Shown piece by piece: positions 42,318 to 52,256 of a DNA stretch of 53,707 nucleotides. The position numbers and the translations under genes are program-made. The DNA comes from Corallococcus sp. AS-1-6 (GTDB taxonomy: Bacteria; Myxococcota; Myxococcia; Myxococcales; Myxococcaceae). The notes under the pieces were generated by a model. It saw only the letters and a list, made by a program, of their open reading frames with translations. It made no database searches and was not told the origin of the DNA. How positions within the stretch are numbered: position 1 is the stretch's first letter; each line of letters begins with the position of its first letter. The stretch lies in NCBI RefSeq assembly GCF_020037015.1, contig NZ_JAIQDE010000046.1, positions 1 to 53,707 on the forward strand, given 5' to 3'.

Positions 42318-45300
42318 ATGGCCACCAAACTGTCTGACTTCGCCCTCCTCGACTCCGAAGACGCTGATGTCATCTCCCGCTCGAACGAGACGGGGATGTC
42401 GCTGGACCTGTCCAGGAGCGTGGTGGACCTGTTCAACCTCCAGGCCGGGAAGACGCCTGAAGCCGCGGCGTGTCTCGGCCGCCAGGGGCGCGTGACGTAC
42501 GCGGAGCTGAACCGGCGGGCGAACCAGGTCGCGCATCACCTGCTGTCGCTGGGCGTCGGGCCGGATGTCCCCGTGGGGGTCCTGTTCGAGCGCTCCGCCG
42601 AGCAGCTCATCGCCATCCTGGGAATCCTCAAGGCGGGCGGGTGCTACGTCCCGCTGGATCCGCAGTATCCCTCCGACTACGTGCAGCAGGTCCTGACGGA
42701 CGCCCGGCCCCGGATGGTGGTGGCGGACCGGCGGCTCGGCGAGCGCATGCTCTGGGGCGTGGACCAGCGCATCCACCTGGATGACGCCCAGCTCCTGGCG
42801 CGCGGGTCCCACGACCCCGGGGTGCGGGTGTCGCCGGAGCAGCTCGCGTACGTGATGTACACGTCGGGCTCGGCCGGGTTGCCCAAGGGCGTCATGGTGC
42901 CGCACCGCCAGATCCTCAACTGGCTGCACGCGGTCCTGGCGCGGGTGCCGTTCGGCGAGGACGAGGTCGTGGCCCAGAAGACCTCCACGTCGTTCGCCAT
43001 CTCCGTGAAGGAGCTGTTCGCCGGGTTGGTGGTGGGGGTGCCCCAGGTCTTCATCGACGATGCCACGGTCCGCGACGTCGCCGGCTTCATCCGGGAGCTG
43101 GAGCAGTCGCGCGTCACGCGGCTGTACACCTTCCCCTCGCAGCTCGCCGAGCTGCTCTCGAGCGTCCATGGCGCCTACGAGCGCCTGCGCTCGCTGCGCC
43201 ACCTTTACATCTCCATCGAGCCCTGCCCGACGGAGCTGCTGGCGAAGGTCCGGGCCGCCATGCCGTGGGTCACGCCCTGGTACATCTTCGGCTGCACGGA
43301 GATCAACGACGTCACGTACTGCGACCCGGCGGACCAGACGAGCAACACGGGCTTCGTGCCCATCGGGCGGCCCATCCGCAACACGCGGGTGTTCGTGCTC
43401 GACGAAGAGCTGCGGAAGGTGCCCGTCGGCGCGATGGGTGAGATGTACGTGGAGAGCCTCAGCCTCGCGCGGGGCTACTGGGGCCTGCCCGAGCTGACCG
43501 CGGAGCGGTTCATCGCGAACCCTCACGCCAACGACGGCTCGCGCCTCTACAAGACGGGCGACCTCGCCCGCTACCTGCCGGATGGCTCCCTGGAGTTCCT
43601 CGGGCGCCGGGACTACGAGGTGAAGATCCGCGGCTACCGCGTGGACGTGCGCCAGGTGGAGAAGGTCCTCGGCTCGCATCCCGACCTCCACGAGGTGGCG
43701 GTGGTGGGCTGGCCGCTCGGGGGGACCCAGCCGCAGTTGGTCGCCTACGTCGTGCCGAGGGTGAAGGGGGCGGCTCCCATCCAGGAGATCCGCGACTACC
43801 TGTCGGCCTCGCTGCCGGCCTACATGGTGCCCACGCTCTTCCAGGTCCTGGAGGCGCTGCCACGGCTGCCCAATGACAAGGTGGACCGGCTGAGCCTGCC
43901 GGAGCCGAAGGTGGAGCCGCAGGGCGAAGGGTACGTCCCGCCCCGGACGGCCACGGAGAAGGCGCTGGCGGAGATCTGGAGCGACGTCCTCAGCCAGGGC
44001 CGGGCCCCGGTGGAGGTGGGCGTCACGCACAACTTCTTCGAGCTGGGCGGCCACTCGCTGCTCGCCGCGCAGATGTTCTCTCGCATCCGGCAGAAGTTCG
44101 ACCTGGAGCTGCCCATCAACACCCTGTTCGAGACGCCCGTGCTGGAGGGCTTCGCGAGCGCGGTGGACGCGGCGCTCGCCGGGCGCAACGGCCCCACCCA
44201 GGGGTTGATCAGCATGACGGACCGGGGCGAGGCGCTCCCGCTGTCGTACGTCCAGGAGCGGCTCTGGTTTATCCACGAGCACATGGTCGAGCAGCGGACC
44301 AGCTACAACGTCGCCTTCGCCTGTCACATGCGCGGCAAGGGGCTGTCGCTGCCCGCGCTGCGCGCCGCCATCAACGGGCTGGTGGCGCGCCACGAGACCT
44401 TCCGGACGACGTTCGTCGTGCCCGAGGGCGGCGGATACCCCGTCCAGCGGATCGCCGACTCGCTCTGGATCGAAGTCCCCCTCATCGAGGTCGAGGCGTC
44501 AGGCGTCGCGGCCCGCATGGCGGCCCACGCGGGCCATGTGTTCGACCTCGCGAAGGGGCCGCTGCTCAAGGTCTCGGTGCTGCGGGTGACGCCCGAGCAC
44601 CACGTGTTCATGCTGAACATGCACCACCTCATCTGTGATGGGTGGTCCATCGACCTGCTGCTGCGGGACCTCTACGAGTTCTACATGGCGGCGGAGACGG
44701 GCTCGCAGCCGAACCTGCCGCCCCTGCCGCTCCAGTACGCGGACTACGCCGTGTGGCAGCGCAAGCAGGACCTCGGCGGCCAGCTCGACTACTGGAAGAG
44801 GACGCTCGAGGGCTATCAGGAGGGCCTGTCGCTTCCGTACGACTACGCCCGCCCGCCCAACAGGGCCTGGCGCGCCGCGAGCGTGCGGCACGCGTTCCCG
44901 GCCGAGCTCGCCGCCCGCCTGTCGGAGGTGAGCAAGAGCCACCAGGCGACGTTGTTCATGACGTTGATGGCCAGCACGGCCATCCTGCTCAACCGGTACT
45001 CGGGCCGCGAGGACCTGTGCGTGGGGACCACGGTGGCGGGGCGTGATCACCTCGAGCTCGAGAACCTGATCGGCTTCTTCGTCAACATCCTCGCCATCCG
45101 GGTCGACCTGCGCGGCAACCCCACCGCGGAGACGGTGCTCCAGCGGGTGCGGGCCCAGATGCTGGAGGGCATGAAGCACCGCGAGCTGCCGTTCGAGCAC
45201 ATCCTCGCGGCGCTGCAGAAGCAGCGCGACAGCAGCCAGATTCCGCTGGTGCCGGTGGTGATGCGCCACCAGAACTTCCCCACGGTCACCTCGCGGGACC

Positions 45301-48272
45301 TGGGGCGCGACCTGGGGGCGGGGGAGATCGAGTTCGGGGACCGGACGACGCCCAACGAGCTCGACCTCCAGTTCGCTGGCGACGGCAGCTCGCTGGAGGT
45401 GGTCGTCGAGTACGCGAAGGACCTGTTCTCCGAGCGGACCGTCCAGCGGCTCATCACGCACCTGCAGCAGGTGCTGCAGACGCTCGTGGACAAGCCGGAC
45501 TGCCGGCTGACGGACTTCCCGCTGGTGACCGAGGACGTGCATCAGGGCGGCGCGTCCGGGGCGAAGGGCGGCAGGCTCGACCTGTCCAAGAGCCCCATCG
45601 CGCTCTTCAACGAGCGGGTGAAGGCCTCGCCGGACGCGGTCGCGTGCATGGGCGTGGAGGGGAGCCTGACCTACCGGGAGCTGGACCGGAGGTCCAACCA
45701 GGTCGCCCACCACCTGCGGGCGCGCGGGGTGAAGCGGGAGACGCGGGTGGGGCTGTTGTTCGAGCGCTCGCCGGACCTGCTGGTCGCGCTCCTGGGCATC
45801 CTCAAGGCCGGGGGCTGCTTCGTCCCGCTCGATCCCGGCTACCCGCAGGAGTACCTCGACACCATCGTCGCGGACGCGCGGCCGCACCTGGTGCTGTCGG
45901 GCCGCGCGTTGGGGGAGCGCCTGTCCAGGGCGGCCGGGCAGCGGCTGTACCTCGATGACGTCCTGGCCGCGTCCACGGACGTCAGCGAGCTCCCGGAGGC
46001 CACCGACCCGGAGCAGCTCATGTACGTCATGTACACGTCCGGCTCCACGGGCCTCCCGAAGGGGGTGCTCGTTCCCCACCGGCAGATCCTGAACTGGCTG
46101 TACCCCCTGTGGAAGCGGGTGCCCTTCGGGGAGGACGAGGTCGTGGCGCAGAAGACGTCCACGGCCTTCGCGGTCTCGATGAAGGAGCTGTTCTCGGGGC
46201 TCCTGGCGGGCGTGCCCCTGGCGTTCATCGACGGGGCGGTGGTCAAGGACGCGGAGGCCTTCGTGAGCCACCTGCAGCGGTGGCGCGTCACCCGGCTGTT
46301 CACGCTCCCGTCGCACCTGGAGTCCATCCTGTCCCACGTCCACGGCGTGGCGGAGCGCCTGGGCTCCCTGCGGCACGTCATCCTCGCGGGCGAGCCGTGC
46401 CCCGTGGAGCTGGTGGAGAAGCTGCGGGAGACGCTGCCGTCGTGCACGGCGTGGCTCAACTACGGCTGCACCGAGGTCAACGACATCACCTACTGCGCCC
46501 CGAACGAGCAGTTCCACAGCTCCGGTTTCGTGCCCATTGGCCGGCCCATCCAGCACACCCGGGCGATGGTGCTCGACGACGAGCTGCGGTCGCTGCCGGT
46601 GGGCATCATGGGCGAGCTCCACGTCGAGAGCCCGGGGACGGCGCGGGGCTATTGGGGGCAGCCGGAGCTGACGGCCGAGCGGTTCATCCCGAACCCGTTC
46701 GGCGAGCCCGGCAGCCGCCTCTACCGCACCGGCGACATGGCGCGGGTCCTCGAGGACGGCTCGCTGGAGTTCCTGGGGCGCCGGGACTACGAGGTGAAGA
46801 TCCGCGGCCACCGCGTGGACGTCCGCCAGGTGGAGAAGTGCATGGCGGGCCACCCGGAGGTGCTCGAGTCGGCGGCGCTCGGCTGGCCCCGGGGCGCGAA
46901 GACGCCCCAACTGCTCGCGTACATCGTCACGAAGCCGGGGCACACCCTGTCCATCGAGGACATGCGGGAGTACCTGTCGGCCCGGCTGCCGACGTACATG
47001 GTGCCTACGCTCTACCTGTTCCTGCCGGCCCTGCCGCGGCTGCCCAACGGCAAGCTCGACCGGCTGGGGCTGCCGGAGCCCAAGAGCATCGAGGAGGGCG
47101 GTGACTACGTCGCCCCCCAGACGCCGACGGAGAAGACACTTTCGGGCCTGTGGTCCGAGTGCCTCAAGCAGGGCGACATGCCCGCGCCGCAGGTGGGCCG
47201 CTTGCACAACTTCTTCAACCTCGGTGGGCACTCGCTGCTGGCGCACCGGGTCCTGTCGCAGGTGCACCGGCATTTCGGCGTCAACCTGGGCATCCAGTCG
47301 CTGTTCGACTCGCCGGTGCTGAAGGACTTCGCGGCGACCGTGGACAAGGCGCTCGCGCCCGAATCGCCGGAAGGGGACGGCGCGGGTGTCGTGCACGAGG
47401 CCGGCGCGGAGGACTCCGTCATCGTGCCGCTCGCCACCCTCGGGACGCTGCCGAACCTGTTCTGCGTCCACCCCGTGGGCGGGCAGGTCACGGCCTACCG
47501 CGAGCTGGCCCTGGCGATGGGGAAGCACGCGCGGGTGTACGCGCTCCAGTCGGAGGGGGCCCGTGAGTTCAGCGCCATCGAGCCCCTGGCGCGCTTCTAC
47601 GCGGACGCGATCCTCAAGGCCCAGCCCGACGGCGGCTACCGGCTCCTCGGGTGGTCTTCCGGCGGGCTCATCGCGCTGGCGATTGCCCGCGAACTGGAGC
47701 ACCGGGGCTGCGCCGTGGAGTACGTGGGCCTGGTGGATTCAGCGCCCATCCCGAAGCTGGCGGGTGAGCGTGGCTGGGCGCCGTTGATCGCGGCGACCCA
47801 CATCCTGGGCACGACGCGGGGCCGCGGCTTCTCCATCCCGGAGGTCGACGCCGCCCGGACGTTCCTCGAGTCGCGCGGCTGGAGCGAGGAGGTCTTCGTC
47901 TCGGAGGAGGGACCCGAGGCGCTGGAGGAGCTGGCGCGTCACTTCGGCATCTCCCTCTCCGAGGGCTCGTCGGAGTACCTCCTGGCCCGCCTCGAGACCG
48001 CGAAATACTACCTGTCGCTGTTCGCTGGCTTCACGCCGCAGACGCTCGGGCCGAAGACGGACCTCTACCTCTATGAGGCGGCGGAGCGGGCCGCGCTTCC
48101 CTCGAACGACGGCGCGAGCGGGTGGAGGGCGCCGCGGGCGAACGTCGTGCAGGTGCCGGGCAATCACTACACCGTCCTGCAGGGGGAGAACGCGCTGCGA
48201 CTGGCGGGGCGGATCTCCGAGGTCCTGGCCGCGCCCGGCAGCGCGGCGGCGGCGAGGACCCGGGCTTCGTGA
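42318..48272 (+). CDS. cysG: NRPS, A-PCP-C-A-PCP-TE (CysG-like)
   Basis: 1984 residues. A1 spans about 35-540, PCP1 has its Ser near 580, C covers 625-1060 with HHLICDGWS near 770, A2 covers 1090-1600, PCP2 has its Ser near 1639, and a type I thioesterase covers 1700-1984 with Ser1780 in GWSSGG and a late His in GNHYTVL. In both A domains the usual Asp235 is Ala (FAISVKEL, FAVSMKEL), as expected for substrates without an alpha-amino group. A2 reads A V K F I A N D I, like remembered p-aminobenzoate codes (AVKYVANDA); A1 reads A I K Y Y S I D V. There is no leading C domain. The TE suggests CysG adds the last two aryl units and releases the chain. Confidence 0.92.
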   Translation: MATKLSDFALLDSEDADVISRSNETGMSLDLSRSVVDLFNLQAGKTPEAAACLGRQGRVTYAELNRRANQVAHHLLSLGVGPDVPVGVLFERSAEQLIAILGILKAGGCYVPLDPQYPSDYVQQVLTDARPRMVVADRRLGERMLWGVDQRIHLDDAQLLARGSHDPGVRVSPEQLAYVMYTSGSAGLPKGVMVPHRQILNWLHAVLARVPFGEDEVVAQKTSTSFAISVKELFAGLVVGVPQVFIDDATVRDVAGFIRELEQSRVTRLYTFPSQLAELLSSVHGAYERLRSLRHLYISIEPCPTELLAKVRAAMPWVTPWYIFGCTEINDVTYCDPADQTSNTGFVPIGRPIRNTRVFVLDEELRKVPVGAMGEMYVESLSLARGYWGLPELTAERFIANPHANDGSRLYKTGDLARYLPDGSLEFLGRRDYEVKIRGYRVDVRQVEKVLGSHPDLHEVAVVGWPLGGTQPQLVAYVVPRVKGAAPIQEIRDYLSASLPAYMVPTLFQVLEALPRLPNDKVDRLSLPEPKVEPQGEGYVPPRTATEKALAEIWSDVLSQGRAPVEVGVTHNFFELGGHSLLAAQMFSRIRQKFDLELPINTLFETPVLEGFASAVDAALAGRNGPTQGLISMTDRGEALPLSYVQERLWFIHEHMVEQRTSYNVAFACHMRGKGLSLPALRAAINGLVARHETFRTTFVVPEGGGYPVQRIADSLWIEVPLIEVEASGVAARMAAHAGHVFDLAKGPLLKVSVLRVTPEHHVFMLNMHHLICDGWSIDLLLRDLYEFYMAAETGSQPNLPPLPLQYADYAVWQRKQDLGGQLDYWKRTLEGYQEGLSLPYDYARPPNRAWRAASVRHAFPAELAARLSEVSKSHQATLFMTLMASTAILLNRYSGREDLCVGTTVAGRDHLELENLIGFFVNILAIRVDLRGNPTAETVLQRVRAQMLEGMKHRELPFEHILAALQKQRDSSQIPLVPVVMRHQNFPTVTSRDLGRDLGAGEIEFGDRTTPNELDLQFAGDGSSLEVVVEYAKDLFSERTVQRLITHLQQVLQTLVDKPDCRLTDFPLVTEDVHQGGASGAKGGRLDLSKSPIALFNERVKASPDAVACMGVEGSLTYRELDRRSNQVAHHLRARGVKRETRVGLLFERSPDLLVALLGILKAGGCFVPLDPGYPQEYLDTIVADARPHLVLSGRALGERLSRAAGQRLYLDDVLAASTDVSELPEATDPEQLMYVMYTSGSTGLPKGVLVPHRQILNWLYPLWKRVPFGEDEVVAQKTSTAFAVSMKELFSGLLAGVPLAFIDGAVVKDAEAFVSHLQRWRVTRLFTLPSHLESILSHVHGVAERLGSLRHVILAGEPCPVELVEKLRETLPSCTAWLNYGCTEVNDITYCAPNEQFHSSGFVPIGRPIQHTRAMVLDDELRSLPVGIMGELHVESPGTARGYWGQPELTAERFIPNPFGEPGSRLYRTGDMARVLEDGSLEFLGRRDYEVKIRGHRVDVRQVEKCMAGHPEVLESAALGWPRGAKTPQLLAYIVTKPGHTLSIEDMREYLSARLPTYMVPTLYLFLPALPRLPNGKLDRLGLPEPKSIEEGGDYVAPQTPTEKTLSGLWSECLKQGDMPAPQVGRLHNFFNLGGHSLLAHRVLSQVHRHFGVNLGIQSLFDSPVLKDFAATVDKALAPESPEGDGAGVVHEAGAEDSVIVPLATLGTLPNLFCVHPVGGQVTAYRELALAMGKHARVYALQSEGAREFSAIEPLARFYADAILKAQPDGGYRLLGWSSGGLIALAIARELEHRGCAVEYVGLVDSAPIPKLAGERGWAPLIAATHILGTTRGRGFSIPEVDAARTFLESRGWSEEVFVSEEGPEALEELARHFGISLSEGSSEYLLARLETAKYYLSLFAGFTPQTLGPKTDLYLYEAAERAALPSNDGASGWRAPRANVVQVPGNHYTVLQGENALRLAGRISEVLAAPGSAAAARTRAS

Positions 48273-48310
48273 CCCTTCCGCAACCCACCGGCAAAAGGAA
48301 CTCCGCGCAG

Positions 48311-51187
48311 ATGGACAATCGAGCGTTCGCATCCAACCCGCCGGCGCGCATGCGTGATGCGTATGCGGCGGTCCCCCAGGTCAAGGCCGAGTTCCCGTCG
48401 GACGTCGGCGTGCACCAGTTGTTCGAGCAGCAGGCGGACCGGCTCCCGGAGGCCGTCGCCGTGAGGTCGGGGGCCGAATCCCTCACCTACCGCGAGCTCA
48501 ACCGCCGGGCCAATCAGCTCGCCCGCCACCTCGTGGCGAGCGGCGTGGTCCCGGGGGGGACGGTGGCCGTGCTGATGAACCGGACCCCCGCGTGTCTGGT
48601 TTCGCTGCTCGCCATCCTCAAGGCAGGCGCGGCGTACGTGCCGGTGGACGTGGGACTGCCCGCCATGCGGGTGGACTACATCCTGACGGACAGCGGCGCC
48701 ACGTGCGTGCTGACCGACCGGGAATCGCGCTCCCGCCTGGACGCGGCGCGGTCGGCTTCGGCGCGCGTCATCGACGTGGATGACCCCGCCCTTTATGCGG
48801 GGGAGGGCCACGACCTGGGGCTCCCGGTCGCACCCGACCAGCAGGTCTACTGCATCTACACCTCGGGCTCGACGGGGCTGCCCAAGGGCGTGATGGTCCA
48901 GCACCGCGCGCTGATGAACTACGTCTGGTGGGCGAAGAAGCAGTACGTCACCGACGCGGTCGAAAGCTTCGCCCTCTACTCCTCGCTGTCGTTCGACCTC
49001 ACGGTCACCTCCATCTTCGTGCCGTTGATCTCCGGGCGCTGCATCCAGGTGTACCCGGACCTGGGGGACGACGTGCCCGTCATCCACCGGGTCCTGGAGG
49101 ACAACCAGGTCGACGTCGTGAAGCTCACGCCGGCCCACCTCGCGTTGCTGCGGAACACGGACCTGTCGCGAAGCCGGCTGAAGGTGCTCATCCTGGGAGG
49201 AGAGGACCTCCGGGCGGAGGTGGCGGGGGACGTCCACAAGCGGCTGGAGGGACGGGCGGTGCTCTACAACGAGTACGGCCCCACGGAGACCGTCGTGGGG
49301 TGCATGATCCACCGCTACGACCCCGCGGTGGACCTGCACGGGTCGGTGCCGATTGGAACGGGCATCGACAACGTCCGCATCTACCTGCTCGACGGGCGCC
49401 GGCGTCCCGTCAAGCCGGGGGAGATCGGGGAGCTCTACATCGGCGGCGCCGGGGTGACGCTGGGCTACAAGGGCAAGCCCCAGGTCACCGAGGAGCACTT
49501 CATCCCCAGTCCGTTCGTGGTGGGGGAGCGCCTGTACGTCAGCGGAGACCTGGGCCGGGTGAACGAGCGCGGCGACCTCGTCTTCCTGGGCCGGAAGGAT
49601 CTGCAGATCAAGCTGCGGGGATACCGGATCGAGCTGGGAGAGATCGAGAGCGCGCTCCTCGCCTATCCGGGCGTCAAGGAGTGCACCGTCGATTCGACGA
49701 AGACGGCGCAGAACCCCGCCGCCGCCCAGCTCACCTACTGCACCCGGTGTGGGCTCGCGTCGAACTTCCCCAACACGACGTACTCCGCCGAGGGCGTCTG
49801 CAACCACTGCGAGGCCTTCGACAGGTATCGCGGCGTCGTCGACGACTACTTCAGCACCATGGATGAGCTGAAGGCGATCGTCACCGAGATGAAGGACCGC
49901 GGCCACGCGAAGTACGACTGCATCGTGGCGCTCAGCGGCGGCAAGGACAGCACGTACGCCCTCTGCCGGATGATCGACCTCGGCGCCCGGGTGTACGCCT
50001 TCACGTTGGACAACGGCTACATCTCGGAAGAGGCGAAGCAGAACATCAACCGGGTCGTGGCCAGGCTGGGAGTGGAGCACCGCTACCTCTCCACCCGCCA
50101 CATGAACGAGATCTTCGTCGACAGCCTGAAGCGCCACAGCAACGTGTGCAACGGCTGCTTCAAGACCATCTACACGTTCGCCATCAACCTGGCGCAGGAG
50201 CTCGGCGTCAGGCACGTGGTGATGGGGTTGTCCAAGGGCCAGTTGTTCGAGACGCGCCTGTCGGCCCTGTTCCGCGCGTCGACCTTCGCCAACGACGCCT
50301 TCGAGAAGAGCCTGGTGGATGCGCGGAAGATCTACCACCGCATCGACGACGCCGTGAGCCGCCTGCTCGACACGACCCACGTCAAGGACGACAAGGTCAT
50401 CGAGAACATCCGCTTCGTCGACTTCTACCGGTACTGCCACGCCAGCCGGCAGGAGATGTACGACTACATCGAGAAGACGGTCGAGTGGTCCAGGCCGGCG
50501 GACACCGGGCGGTCGACGAACTGCCTCCTCAACGACGTGGGCATCTACGTCCACAACAAGGAGCGCCGGTACCACAACTACTCGTTGCCCTATAGCTGGG
50601 ACGTGCGGATGGGCCACATCAGCCGGGAAGAGGCGATGCGGGAGCTCGACGACTCGGCGGACATCGAGATCGCGAAGGTCGAAGGCATCATCCACGACCT
50701 CGGCTACGAGCTGAACGACCAGGTGGTGGGCTCGGCGGAAGCGCAGCTCGTCGCGTACTGCGTTTCGGACGAGGAGATCCCCGCGGCCGACCTGCGGCGG
50801 TTCCTGGCGGAGCGCCTGCCGGACTACATGGTGCCCCGGGCGTTCGTCCAACTGGACAGCCTTCCGCTGACGCCCAATGGCAAGGTCAACCGTCAGGCCC
50901 TGCCCAAGCCCGACCTGCAACGGACGGCGGACACCGGCGCGCACGCGGAGCCCCGGACGCCCGTGGAGCAGCAGTTGGCGGAGCTCTGGAAGGAAGTGCT
51001 GCAGATCGACAAGGTCGGGGTCCACGACAACTTCTTCGCGCTGGGCGGGCACTCGCTCCCCGCGCTCATGCTGCTCTACAAGATCGACAGTCAGTTCCAG
51101 AAGACGATCAGCATCGTGGAGTTCTCGCAGTCCCCCACCATCAGCGCGCTCGCGATGCAGTTGGGCGGTGGCGACCTCGGACCTTGA
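48311..51187 (+). CDS. cysH: Stand-alone Asn NRPS module with interrupted A domain: A(AMDH)-PCP (CysH-like)
   Basis: 958 residues from ATG 48311 with AAGGA upstream; a longer reading from 48122 overlaps cysG and is rejected. The A-domain core runs from residue 35 to about 460 with YTSGSTGLPKG and pocket D L T K I G E V G, an asparagine code. After motif A8 (KLRGYRIELGEIE) the domain is interrupted by about 345 residues resembling ATP-pyrophosphatase amidotransferases, then resumes at LVAYCVSDEE with the A10 lysine in NGKVNRQAL. The PCP has Ser915 in LGGHSLPAL. From the literature, CysH loads L-Asn; the inserted AMDH domain acts as aminomutase when CysJ has hydroxylated the residue, and otherwise as amide dehydratase. 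CysJ, CysQ and CysB homologues all lie nearby. Confidence 0.93.
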   Translation: MDNRAFASNPPARMRDAYAAVPQVKAEFPSDVGVHQLFEQQADRLPEAVAVRSGAESLTYRELNRRANQLARHLVASGVVPGGTVAVLMNRTPACLVSLLAILKAGAAYVPVDVGLPAMRVDYILTDSGATCVLTDRESRSRLDAARSASARVIDVDDPALYAGEGHDLGLPVAPDQQVYCIYTSGSTGLPKGVMVQHRALMNYVWWAKKQYVTDAVESFALYSSLSFDLTVTSIFVPLISGRCIQVYPDLGDDVPVIHRVLEDNQVDVVKLTPAHLALLRNTDLSRSRLKVLILGGEDLRAEVAGDVHKRLEGRAVLYNEYGPTETVVGCMIHRYDPAVDLHGSVPIGTGIDNVRIYLLDGRRRPVKPGEIGELYIGGAGVTLGYKGKPQVTEEHFIPSPFVVGERLYVSGDLGRVNERGDLVFLGRKDLQIKLRGYRIELGEIESALLAYPGVKECTVDSTKTAQNPAAAQLTYCTRCGLASNFPNTTYSAEGVCNHCEAFDRYRGVVDDYFSTMDELKAIVTEMKDRGHAKYDCIVALSGGKDSTYALCRMIDLGARVYAFTLDNGYISEEAKQNINRVVARLGVEHRYLSTRHMNEIFVDSLKRHSNVCNGCFKTIYTFAINLAQELGVRHVVMGLSKGQLFETRLSALFRASTFANDAFEKSLVDARKIYHRIDDAVSRLLDTTHVKDDKVIENIRFVDFYRYCHASRQEMYDYIEKTVEWSRPADTGRSTNCLLNDVGIYVHNKERRYHNYSLPYSWDVRMGHISREEAMRELDDSADIEIAKVEGIIHDLGYELNDQVVGSAEAQLVAYCVSDEEIPAADLRRFLAERLPDYMVPRAFVQLDSLPLTPNGKVNRQALPKPDLQRTADTGAHAEPRTPVEQQLAELWKEVLQIDKVGVHDNFFALGGHSLPALMLLYKIDSQFQKTISIVEFSQSPTISALAMQLGGGDLGP
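49700..50740 (+). other. AMDH domain inserted between A8 and A9 of CysH
   Basis: Residues about 464-810 of CysH. A zinc-ribbon-like start has Cys477/Cys480 (YCTRCG) and Cys497/Cys500 (VCNHCE). The PP-loop SGGKDS spans residues 542-547. Further on are a CNGCFK motif and GLSKGQLFETRL. This is the layout of N-acetyl-sugar amidotransferases (WbpG/PseA group), which activate a carbonyl with ATP. It fits activation of the Asn side-chain amide for migration or dehydration. Confidence 0.88.
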
Positions 51188-51224
51188 GGCCGCCCGCCCC
51201 TCTTGAGACTCCGTGGAGGACGCA

Positions 51225-52199
51225 ATGACCGGCAACCTGGATAACGCGACGTGGCCCGTGGTCATCACGCCCGGCGAGCAGTCAATGCTGCTGGAGGACT
51301 GGGTCGCGGCCAACCGTGACGGGCTGGAGCGGCGGCTGACCGAGCACAAGGCCCTGCTCTTCCGAGGCTTCGGCAGCAGGAATGGCTTCGAGAGCATCGC
51401 CAACAGCTTCTTCGACCGGCGCCTCAACTACACCTACCGGTCAACGCCGCGGACGGACCTGGGGCAGAACCTCTACACGGCGACGGAGTACCCGAAGCAG
51501 TTGCCCATCCCGCAGCACTGCGAGAACGCCTACCAGCGCGACTGGCCGATGCGGCTGTTGTTCAACTGCGTGGAGCCGGCGAGCCGGGGAGGCCGGACGC
51601 CCCTGGCGGACATGAGCCGGGTGACGGCGATGATCCCCGCCGAAATCCAGGAGGAGTTCGAGCGCAAGCAGGTCCGGTACGTGCGCAACTACCGTGCGGG
51701 CGTGGACCTGCCCTGGCAGGAGGTCTTCGGAACGAGCAGCAAGGCCGAGGTCGAGAAGTTCTGCGCCGACCACGACATGGAATGCCAGTGGACCGAGGGG
51801 GGCCTGAGGACGATCCAGGTCTGCCAGGCCTTCGCGGCGCATCCGCTCACCGGAGAGAGGATCTGGTTCAACCAGGCCCACCTGTTCCATCTCTCCGCCT
51901 TGGACCCGGGCTCCCAGAAGATGATGCTGTCGTTCTTCGGGGAGAGCGGGCTGCCGCGCAACTCGTACTTCGGAGACGGGTCGCCCATCGGGAGCGACGT
52001 GCTCGAACCCATCCGCTCCGCCTTCGACCGGAACAAGGTCTCCTTCGAGTGGCGGAAGGACGACGTCTTGTTGATCGACAACATGCTGGTGTCGCACGGG
52101 AGGGATCCGTTCGAAGGCAGCCGGCGGGTGTTGGTCTGCATGGCGGAGCCGTATTCGGAGCTCCAGCAGCGCGCTTCCGCGAGGGCGGCGAGCTTCTAG
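51225..52199 (+). CDS. cysJ: Fe(II)/2-oxoglutarate dioxygenase, SyrP/TauD type (CysJ-like)
   Basis: 324 residues from ATG 51225, where GGAGGA sits five bases upstream; a GTG at 51213 lies before that ribosome site. The iron triad is visible: H98 and E100 in PQHCEN and the distal H291 in LVSHGRDPFEG, with the 2-oxoglutarate-binding Arg in GSRRVLV. SyrP relatives hydroxylate amino acids bound to NRPS carrier proteins. From the literature, CysJ hydroxylates CysH-bound L-asparagine, which then steers the AMDH domain and gives CysQ its hydroxyl. It lies 37 bases after cysH and 57 before cysK. Confidence 0.92.
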   Translation: MTGNLDNATWPVVITPGEQSMLLEDWVAANRDGLERRLTEHKALLFRGFGSRNGFESIANSFFDRRLNYTYRSTPRTDLGQNLYTATEYPKQLPIPQHCENAYQRDWPMRLLFNCVEPASRGGRTPLADMSRVTAMIPAEIQEEFERKQVRYVRNYRAGVDLPWQEVFGTSSKAEVEKFCADHDMECQWTEGGLRTIQVCQAFAAHPLTGERIWFNQAHLFHLSALDPGSQKMMLSFFGESGLPRNSYFGDGSPIGSDVLEPIRSAFDRNKVSFEWRKDDVLLIDNMLVSHGRDPFEGSRRVLVCMAEPYSELQQRASARAASF

Positions 52200-52256
52200 G
52201 GCCGGCCCGGGTGGTGGCGTCGCTGTCGGCGTTGCGCAAACAGTTGGAGGAGTTCC

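Noticed and set aside
41040-47702. Two minus-strand frames of over 1,000 codons opposite cysF and cysG
   Set aside because: They are antisense to clear methyltransferase and NRPS motifs and contain no known domain.
48122-48310. An N-terminal extension of cysH
   Set aside because: It overlaps the end of the cysG thioesterase in another frame; ATG 48311 has a ribosome site and starts family-like sequence.
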